The notes beneath the pieces were generated by a model. It did no database searches, was not told where the DNA came from, and worked only from the letters and a program-made list of their open reading frames with translations. From contig URWC01000132.1 in the NCBI GenBank assembly GCA_900551555.1, positions 1 through 5,377 of the forward strand: a stretch of 5,377 bases of DNA, read 5' to 3'. Below are positions 1 through 4,176 of the stretch, piece by piece. A program made the position numbers and the translations under genes. The DNA is from an uncultured Collinsella sp. GTDB taxonomy: Bacteria; Actinomycetota; Coriobacteriia; Coriobacteriales; Coriobacteriaceae. How positions within the stretch are numbered: the stretch's first letter is position 1; each line of letters starts with the position of its first letter.

Positions 1-263
1 ATCGGGACTTGCAGCGACGGACCTCAGGACACTCTTACACCACGTCTGCGCGCGCCACCATTCGATGGCTTCCAAAACATTAAAATCGGCCAAATCGGCC
101 AATTTGCTCTCAATTCTGCTGCTACTAAATTTGTGACAGTACTCATATTTGCCACTTTTTGTCCACGGGGTGTCCGAAAGGGTCCTCGACAAGCATCTAA
201 CGCTACAATAACTACCACGTGGCTGGGTTTGCTGGCCGAATGTGCGATGCCGCGGGAGGGGAC
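1..263. other. Intergenic region upstream of the HPr-like gene
   Basis: No gene can be supported here. Two forward frames are open from the window edge (one to base 136, one to base 408), but neither has a recognisable domain or a ribosome binding site. A C-terminal tail of an upstream gene cannot be excluded. The stretch around 83-165 is AT-rich compared with the genes and contains a tandem 9-bp repeat. A TACAAT hexamer at 204-209 resembles a -10 element and would start a transcript near 216, about 48 bases before the HPr-like gene, but no convincing -35 lies 16-18 bases upstream. The promoter call is therefore weak. Confidence 0.5.
83..100. repeat. Tandem 9-bp direct repeat (AAATCGGCC x2)
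   Basis: AAATCGGCC occurs twice back to back (83-91 and 92-100) and is followed by AA. It sits in non-coding sequence. No function is evident; it may be replication slippage or part of a larger intergenic repeat. Confidence 0.6.
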
Positions 264-512
264 ATGGTCGAGTTTACAAAGACGATTAAAGATCCGTTGG
301 GATTACATGCCCGCCCGGTTGCGCTGCTCTATGACATCGTTGCCAAGCATCGTAGCGACGTGTCAGTCAGTATCGGCGATCGCCACACGGATGGCCGCGA
401 CGTTATAGGGCTCATGGCACTCTGCGGCGAGTGCGGCGAGGACATCATCTTCCGCGTTTCGGGCGTAGACGAGGCCTCCTGCGTTACATCGATAAGAAAC
501 CTCTCGCTCTAA
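264..512 (+). CDS. HPr-like phosphocarrier protein with Asp46
   Basis: An 82-residue HPr-family protein of the phosphoenolpyruvate:sugar phosphotransferase system, slightly shorter than the usual 85-88. In this family the active-site His takes phosphate from enzyme I and passes it to EIIA domains in the cytosol. The motif GLHARP is present with His15 and Arg17 in the standard positions. The segment RDVIGLMAL (residues 45-53) aligns with KSIMGVMSL of Bacillus HPr, placing Asp46 where the regulatory Ser46 sits. Residues 54-57 are CGEC, where HPr normally has a Gly-rich turn, and Cys73 is a third cysteine. The ATG at 264 is preferred over the in-frame ATG at 219 because GGAGGGG (255-261) lies just before it, though spacing is short, and because the family's numbering then fits exactly. 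Its own terminator follows, so it is probably monocistronic. It could be the main HPr or a specialised paralogue; the window does not say which. Confidence 0.88.
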   Translation: MVEFTKTIKDPLGLHARPVALLYDIVAKHRSDVSVSIGDRHTDGRDVIGLMALCGECGEDIIFRVSGVDEASCVTSIRNLSL

Positions 513-520
513 GCATGACA

Positions 521-561
521 GGGCGCGGCAAAGGACAGCCCTTTGCCGCGCCCTTTTGTTT
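521..561 (+). terminator. Rho-independent terminator after the HPr-like gene
   Basis: A perfect 14-bp GC-rich stem (GGGCGCGGCAAAGG at 521-534 with its complement at 540-553) and a 5-base loop are followed by TTTTGTTT at 554-561. It begins 8 bases after the HPr-like stop codon. It should separate this gene's transcript from the feo operon. Confidence 0.93.
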
Positions 562-604
562 CGTATAGGAAACTTTTTCGAAAACTGAATGGAGACCCTT
601 TCCA

Positions 605-658
605 AAAAGTTAACCACGTGTTAGTTTACTAAAGCGAACATAGACGTGGTTAACTTTT
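605..658. promoter_or_regulatory. Perfect 15-bp inverted repeat upstream of the feo operon
   Basis: AAAAGTTAACCACGT at 605-619 and its exact reverse complement at 644-658 are separated by 24 bases. Each arm contains the 6-bp palindrome GTTAAC (609-614 and 649-654), 40 bp apart, about four helical turns. The spacer holds a smaller palindrome, TTAGTttACTAA (621-632). No T-tract follows, so it is not an intrinsic terminator. It could be a paired operator bound by two dimers, or a stem-loop in the mRNA leader. The left arm could also pair with AACTTTTT at 571-578, which would allow alternative folds. No clear -35/-10 pair was found; TATAGG at 564-569 is a weak -10 candidate. Confidence 0.7.
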
Positions 659-701
659 ATCGCGTCGATGTTGAGGACGAACCGACGTTAGGAGCTCACT
701 C

Positions 702-944
702 ATGTCTTGCGGACCGCAGATGCCGGCCATGCCGCTTTCGATGGTAAAAGCGGGCGAAACCGTGCACGTGTCTCGTGTAAAGGGCAATGAGGACATGAAG
801 CACCACCTTAAGGACCTCGGCTTTGTCGAGGGCAGCGAAATCCACGTGGTGAGCTCGAGCGGCGCCAATATCATCGTTACGGTGCTGGGCGCACGCTTTG
901 GTATCGATTCCAAGGTTGCCATGCACATCATGACCGTCGGTTAG
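702..944 (+). CDS. feoA: FeoA family protein, divergent first copy
   Basis: An 80-residue FeoA-domain protein: a small cytosolic SH3-like fold that in known systems assists the Fe(II) permease FeoB. Residues from about 11 to 79 match the family pattern, including the HHLKDLGFVEGSEIHVV segment and the closing beta-strand region ending AMHIMTV. It differs from the second copy. It lacks the usual APLGDP / RGYELSIRKEEA pattern and has instead GANIIVTVLGARFGID, the form seen in the non-canonical FeoA partner of two-feoA operons. The first 14 residues (with Cys3 and Met at 1, 7, 10 and 14) are outside the domain. The ATG at 702 is chosen because AGGAG (690-694) lies 7 bases before it. It is the first gene of the operon, with a 39-base gap to the next feoA. 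Confidence 0.87.
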   Translation: MSCGPQMPAMPLSMVKAGETVHVSRVKGNEDMKHHLKDLGFVEGSEIHVVSSSGANIIVTVLGARFGIDSKVAMHIMTVG

Positions 945-983
945 TCTGCAGCATTTCATAAAAACCGAAAGGGGGACAAGAGG

Positions 984-1205
984 ATGAAGACGTTGGGTGA
1001 CGTTAAGGTGGGCGAGAGCTCCACCATCGTCAAGCTTCACGGTGAGGGTGCGCTTCGCCGCCACCTTATGGACCTGGGGCTCATCAAGGGCACTTCGTTC
1101 AAGGTCGTGAAGGTTGCACCGCTCGGCGATCCGGTCGAGATCAACGTGCGCGGCTACGAGCTTTCCATCCGCAAGGAGGAGGCCGCCGTCGTCGAGGTTC
1201 AGTAA
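984..1205 (+). CDS. feoA: FeoA family protein, canonical second copy
   Basis: A 73-residue FeoA protein that matches the canonical family closely. GEGALRRHLMDLGLIKGT (about residues 20-37) carries the helix-turn core. APLGDPVEINVRGYELSIRKEEA (about residues 46-68) forms the strand pair of the SH3-like fold. FeoA is thought to bind or modulate the cytosolic part of FeoB during Fe(II) import. AAAGGGGG at 968-975 serves as ribosome binding site, 8 bases before the ATG. The short distance to the preceding feoA implies co-transcription. A much longer gap (123 bases) with regulatory-looking sequence separates it from feoB. Confidence 0.93.
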   Translation: MKTLGDVKVGESSTIVKLHGEGALRRHLMDLGLIKGTSFKVVKVAPLGDPVEINVRGYELSIRKEEAAVVEVQ

Positions 1206-1233
1206 GGACTCGCGGCGCATATTTCTGCAGATA

Positions 1234-1255
1234 AAGTTAGGTTTTTCTAACTTAA
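1234..1255. promoter_or_regulatory. DtxR/IdeR-like iron box upstream of feoB
   Basis: The palindrome AAGTTAG (1234-1240) / CTAACTT (1247-1253) is centred at about 1243.5. The 19-mer at 1237-1255, TTAGGTTTTTCTAACTTAA, matches 15 of 19 positions of the DtxR-type consensus TTAGGTTAGCCTAACCTAA as I recall it. DtxR-family repressors bind such sites with Fe(II) and shut off iron uptake, which suits the location between feoA and feoB. No confident -35/-10 pair was found around it, so whether it controls an internal promoter is inference. It is too AT-rich, and lacks a trailing T-tract, to read as a terminator. Confidence 0.6.
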
Positions 1256-1282
1256 TGCAGCATCTTTGAAGCACATTATCCA

Positions 1283-1308
1283 GCCTGCGCGGAGAAAGCA
1301 GCGCAGGC
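1283..1308 (+). other. GC-rich hairpin in the feoA-feoB gap
   Basis: GCCTGCGC (1283-1290) and GCGCAGGC (1301-1308) form a perfect 8-bp stem with a 10-base loop, ggagaaagca. It ends 20 bases before the feoB start and just ahead of the purine-rich ribosome binding region (AAGGAAGAAGGA, 1313-1324). No T-tract follows, so termination is unlikely. An mRNA processing or stability element, or a translation-modulating stem, fits better but is inference. Confidence 0.6.
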
Positions 1309-1328
1309 ACACAAGGAAGAAGGATTGA

Positions 1329-3656
1329 ATGGCGGATTCTCAGATCCATGTCGCGCTGGCGGGTAACCCCAACTGCGGCAAGACCACGCTTTTCAACCTG
1401 ATTACCGGCGCCAACGGCTACGTTGGCAACTGGCCCGGCGTCACGGTTGAGAAAAAGGAAGCCAAGCTCCTAAGCGACAAGAACGTTACCATCACGGACC
1501 TCCCTGGCATCTACTCGCTTTCCCCCTACAGCCCCGAGGAGCAATGCTCGCGCGATTACCTCATGAGCGGCGAGCCCGATGTCGTCGTCCAAGTCGTCGA
1601 TGCCACCAACCTCGAGCGTAACCTGTACCTGGCGCTTCAGGTTATCGAGACCGGCCTGCCCGTGGTCGTTGCCCTCAACATGGCCGACCTGGTCGAGAAG
1701 AACGGCGATAAGATCGACACGGACAAGCTCTCCAAGAAGCTCGGTTGTCCGGTCATGATGATCTCGGCCCTTAAGAACAAGGGCATCAAGGAGCTGTTCG
1801 AGCAGGTCAAGAAGTCCGCTGCTTCCAAGGGCCAGGTGCCGGAGCACAAGTTCGATTCCTCCATCGAGGACGTTCTGGACCACATCGAGAACAATCTGCC
1901 GGCGAGCGTTCCCGCCAACAAGCGCCGCTACTACGCTGTCAAGCTGTTCGAGCGCGATGCGGACGCCTGCAAGCTCATCAACCTCACCAAGGAGAAGGCC
2001 GCTCGCATCGAAGGTCTGGTCGCTCAGTGCGAGCAGGACTGCGACGATGACGCCGAGTCCATCATCACCGGCGAGCGTTACGGCGTGATTGCCCACATCA
2101 TTGACGAGTGCCTCACCAAGGCTCCGGCAAAGATGAGCACCTCCGAGAAGATCGACCGCGTGGTTACCAACCGTATCCTGGGCCTGCCGATCTTTGTGGT
2201 CATCATGTTCTGCGTGTACTACATCGCCGTTTCTACCTTGGGCGGCACGGTGACCGACTTCACCAACGACCAGCTCTTCGGTACCGACGGTTGGTACGTG
2301 CTCGGTCAGGGCCGCGACGCCTACGACGCGGCCGTCGAGGCTGCGGGCGACAATGCCGACTCGGTCGACCCGGCACAGTACGGCCCCTATGTTCCTGGTA
2401 TTACCACCATGGTCCACGACGCCCTTGTGGCGGGCGGCACCGAGGACGGTGGCCTGGTCGATTCGCTGGTCTGCGACGGCATCGTCGGCGGCCTGGGCGC
2501 CATCTTCGGCTTCGTCCCGCAGATGTTCCTGCTGTTCGTCATGCTGTCCTTCTTGGAGGACTGCGGCTATATGGCCCGCGTCGCCTTCATCATGGACCGC
2601 GTGTTCCGCCGCTTTGGCCTGTCCGGTAAGTCCTTCATCCCCATGCTCGTGTCCTCGGGCTGCGGCGTCCCCGGCGTCATGGCTACCAAGACCATCGAGA
2701 ACGAGAAGGACCGCCGCATGACGGTCATGACCACCACGTTCATTCCCTGTGGCGCTAAGCTGCCGATCATCGCCCTGCTCATGGGTTCCATCATCGGCGA
2801 TTCTTCTACCACCGCCGCGTGGATCAGCCCGCTCTTCTACTTCCTGGGCGTCTTTGCCGTCATCGCCTCGGGCCTCATGCTCAAGAAGACCAAGCTCTTC
2901 GCCGGCCGCCCGACCCCGTTTGTCATGGAGCTCCCCGCTTACCACTTCCCGGCGATCCGCTCCTGGGCGCTGCACGTGTGGGAGCGCTGCTGGGCCTTTA
3001 TCAAGAAGGCCGGCACGGTCATCTTCGCGTCCACTGTCGTGGTTTGGTTCCTGTCCAACTTTGGTAGCTACAACGGTTCCTTTGGCTTCCTGCCTGCGAT
3101 GGACGGCATCCCCGAGGAGTTCATGGACTACTCCGTGCTTGCCATGCTCGGCAACCTGGTCGCTTGGATCTTCGCCCCGCTCGGCTTTAGCACCTGGCAG
3201 GCAACCGCGCTGACCGTCTCTGGCCTTGTCGCTAAGGAGAACGTCGTCGCCACCGCCGGATCGCTGCTGTCCGTCGCCGATGCGGGCGAGACCGACCCGA
3301 GCCTGTGGACCGCGTTTGCCGGCATGTTCCCCACCATGGGCGCCTGCGTTGCCTTCGGCGCCTTCAACCTGCTGTGCGCTCCGTGCTTTGCCGCCATTGG
3401 CACCATCCGCAACCAGATGGACTCCGGCAAGTGGACCGCGATTGCCATCGGCTACGAGTGCGCCTTTGCTTGGGTGATCGCCCTGTTCATCAACCAGTTC
3501 TACAACCTGCTTGTCCTTGGGCAGTTTGGTATCTGGACGGTTGTGGCCATCGTGCTGCTGGTTGCGATGCTCTTCCAGATATTCCGTCCCATGCCCAAGC
3601 ACGCTTGGACCGACGAGGATGAGACCAACACTGCTTCCGCCGCAGTTTCCGCTTAA
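1329..3656 (+). CDS. feoB: Ferrous iron transport protein B (GTP-dependent Fe(II) permease)
   Basis: A 775-residue FeoB, full length for the family. The N-terminal cytosolic G domain has all the expected motifs: P-loop GNPNCGKT (12-19), switch I around NWPGVT (34-39), DLPG (57-60), NMAD (117-120) and SAL (146-148). A helical GDI-type region follows (about 170-265). The membrane core starts with the first span at about 283-305. The paired gate repeats are visible: CGVPGVMATKT from Cys445, FIPCGAKLP with Cys474, and CAPCFAAIGT with Cys683 and Cys686. These are regions implicated in Fe(II) passage. An acidic loop of about 74 residues (310-383) separates the first two spans. The C-terminus ends in a short hydrophilic acidic tail. 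AAGGAAGAAGGA at 1313-1324 is the ribosome binding region for the ATG at 1329. It imports Fe(II) across the cytoplasmic membrane and is the main gene of the operon. No frameshift or missing key residue is seen. Confidence 0.97.
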   Translation: MADSQIHVALAGNPNCGKTTLFNLITGANGYVGNWPGVTVEKKEAKLLSDKNVTITDLPGIYSLSPYSPEEQCSRDYLMSGEPDVVVQVVDATNLERNLYLALQVIETGLPVVVALNMADLVEKNGDKIDTDKLSKKLGCPVMMISALKNKGIKELFEQVKKSAASKGQVPEHKFDSSIEDVLDHIENNLPASVPANKRRYYAVKLFERDADACKLINLTKEKAARIEGLVAQCEQDCDDDAESIITGERYGVIAHIIDECLTKAPAKMSTSEKIDRVVTNRILGLPIFVVIMFCVYYIAVSTLGGTVTDFTNDQLFGTDGWYVLGQGRDAYDAAVEAAGDNADSVDPAQYGPYVPGITTMVHDALVAGGTEDGGLVDSLVCDGIVGGLGAIFGFVPQMFLLFVMLSFLEDCGYMARVAFIMDRVFRRFGLSGKSFIPMLVSSGCGVPGVMATKTIENEKDRRMTVMTTTFIPCGAKLPIIALLMGSIIGDSSTTAAWISPLFYFLGVFAVIASGLMLKKTKLFAGRPTPFVMELPAYHFPAIRSWALHVWERCWAFIKKAGTVIFASTVVVWFLSNFGSYNGSFGFLPAMDGIPEEFMDYSVLAMLGNLVAWIFAPLGFSTWQATALTVSGLVAKENVVATAGSLLSVADAGETDPSLWTAFAGMFPTMGACVAFGAFNLLCAPCFAAIGTIRNQMDSGKWTAIAIGYECAFAWVIALFINQFYNLLVLGQFGIWTVVAIVLLVAMLFQIFRPMPKHAWTDEDETNTASAAVSA

Positions 3657-3685
3657 GTCCGAATAAGGATCAGCCCCTTTCCACG

Positions 3686-3718
3686 AGCCCGGGTGTCCCA
3701 GCGACACTCGGGCTTTTT
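3686..3718 (+). terminator. feoB: Rho-independent terminator after feoB
   Basis: AGCCCGGGTGTC (3686-3697) pairs with GACACTCGGGCT (3703-3714) with one G-U wobble, giving a 12-bp stem with a 5-base loop, followed by T residues at 3714-3718. It lies 30 bases after the feoB stop codon and should end the feoAAB transcript before the Cys-rich gene. Confidence 0.92.
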
Positions 3719-3796
3719 GGTAGGGGAGATGTGGCGTTTCCGCAGATAAAACCGACCAAAATAAACCTGTCCCTTTTTGGTAGGTGGAGAATGGGG
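3713..3796. repeat. Direct repeat pair and REP-like palindrome between feoB and the Cys-rich gene
   Basis: CTTTTTGGTAGG occurs at 3713-3724 and at 3773-3784, exactly 60 bp apart. The bases after each copy remain similar with small insertions (GGAGATGTGG against TGGAGAATGGGG). The second copy also forms an inverted repeat with upstream sequence: ACCAAAA (3755-3761) and TTTTGGT (3775-3781), with 13 bases between. The spacer contains AAACCTGTCCC, a string I recall from dispersed intergenic repeats in other bacteria, but this could not be checked. The first copy overlaps the T-tract of the feoB terminator. Confidence 0.5.
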
Positions 3797-3808
3797 TAAA
3801 GTAAGTGA

Positions 3809-3817
3809 TGGTTAACT
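3809..3817. promoter_or_regulatory. TGGTTAACT motif upstream of the Cys-rich gene
   Basis: This 9-mer is identical to that in the right arm of the inverted repeat upstream of the first feoA (647-655), and its reverse complement is in the left arm (608-616). GTTAAC is found only at these three places in the window. Here it lies directly before the ribosome binding site and just after a possible -10 (TAAAGT, 3797-3802; no good -35). A repressor bound there would cover the transcription start. A shared operator is an inference from position and rarity. Confidence 0.45.
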
Positions 3818-3831
3818 AGAGGAGGCTTGCT

Positions 3832-4032
3832 ATGGCACCTATCGATATTGTTGTACTGGCTGTTATCGGTATTGCGTTTGTCGCCGTGTGCGTGCGCATC
3901 TACCGCAAGGGCACCTGCGCCGACTGCGCTCAGGGTGGCGTTTGCACGGGGCATTGCTTCAACAAAAAGACGTGCGCCGCACTTAAGGGCGTAGACAAAA
4001 TCGCCGAAGACTTGGGCCGCGGTATCAAATAA
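3832..4032 (+). CDS. FeoB-associated Cys-rich membrane protein
   Basis: A 66-residue protein of the kind annotated as FeoB-associated Cys-rich membrane protein, found next to feoB in many anaerobic Gram-positive and related bacteria. A hydrophobic span at about residues 4-21 forms one membrane helix. A basic stretch (RIYRKG, 22-27) is expected to hold the rest in the cytosol. Six cysteines are present: Cys20 at the membrane edge, then 29, 32, 38, 42 and 48, including C-x2-C and C-x3-C pairs, plus His41. This could bind a metal or a cluster. A role like FeoC, or as an Fe(II) acceptor, has been suggested for the family but is not shown. AGAGGAGG (3818-3825) is a strong ribosome binding site 6 bases before the ATG. 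A terminator upstream and another downstream indicate a separate transcript from feoB. The symbol is left empty because none is settled. Confidence 0.88.
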   Translation: MAPIDIVVLAVIGIAFVAVCVRIYRKGTCADCAQGGVCTGHCFNKKTCAALKGVDKIAEDLGRGIK

Positions 4033-4045
4033 GGTCCAGATATCC

Positions 4046-4080
4046 AAGCGCCTCGCGAGCATCCATTCGCGGGGCGCTTT
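4046..4080 (+). terminator. Probable terminator after the Cys-rich gene
   Basis: AAGCGCCTCGCGA (4046-4058) pairs with TCGCGGGGCGCTT (4067-4079) with one wobble, a 13-bp stem with an 8-base loop. It starts 14 bases after the stop codon. The T-tract is short (TTT at 4078-4080), so termination may be less efficient than at the other terminators in the window. Confidence 0.75.
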
Positions 4081-4123
4081 GCGCATTTGAGGGAGAGCGC
4101 GGCGAGTTGTAGAGTGATTTTGG

Positions 4124-4135
4124 GGTATCGTTACC
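4124..4135. promoter_or_regulatory. Candidate LacI-type operator upstream of the regulator gene
   Basis: GGTATCGTTACC is a near-palindrome (5 of 6 base pairs symmetric) centred on CG at 4129-4130. LacI/GalR regulators typically bind palindromes with a central CG, where the hinge helices insert. It lies about 41 bases before the regulator's start and next to the region where a -35 would fall. Autoregulation is an inference from position and symmetry. Confidence 0.35.
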
Positions 4136-4159
4136 TGTACTGTTAATTGGCAACTTATC

Positions 4160-4165
4160 TATAAT
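4160..4165 (+). promoter_or_regulatory. TATAAT -10-like element before the LacI-type gene
   Basis: A perfect TATAAT ends 11 bases before the ATG at 4177. If used, transcription would begin around 4172, leaving an almost leaderless mRNA without the GGAG (4166-4169). The best -35 at suitable spacing (TGTACT, 4136-4141, 18 bases) is poor. It may be a chance match, with the true promoter further upstream. Confidence 0.35.
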
Positions 4166-4176
4166 GGAGTATCCCC

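Noticed and set aside
1..408. A forward frame open from the window edge to base 408
   Set aside because: The frame overlaps the HPr-like gene out of frame. It has no recognisable domain and no ribosome binding site, and it crosses AT-rich intergenic DNA.
363..617. Reverse-strand 84-residue open frame
   Set aside because: It runs across the HPr-like terminator and the antisense of the HPr-like gene, with no family resemblance.
605..658. The inverted repeat before feoA as a DtxR or Fur box
   Set aside because: No 19-base alignment to the DtxR consensus scored well (about 8-10 of 19), and it does not show the Fur 7-1-7 pattern.
1234..1253. The palindrome before feoB as a terminator
   Set aside because: The stem is short and AT-rich, and no T-tract follows it.
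1470..3707. A 745-codon reverse-strand open frame antisense to feoB
   Set aside because: Its residues are dominated by Gly, Asp, His, Arg and Val in the pattern expected from the complement of high-GC codons. It has no recognisable domain and overlaps a fully conserved feoB.
3670..4086. Reverse-strand 138-residue open frame opposite the Cys-rich gene
   Set aside because: It spans two terminators and the antisense of a recognisable gene, so it is a shadow.
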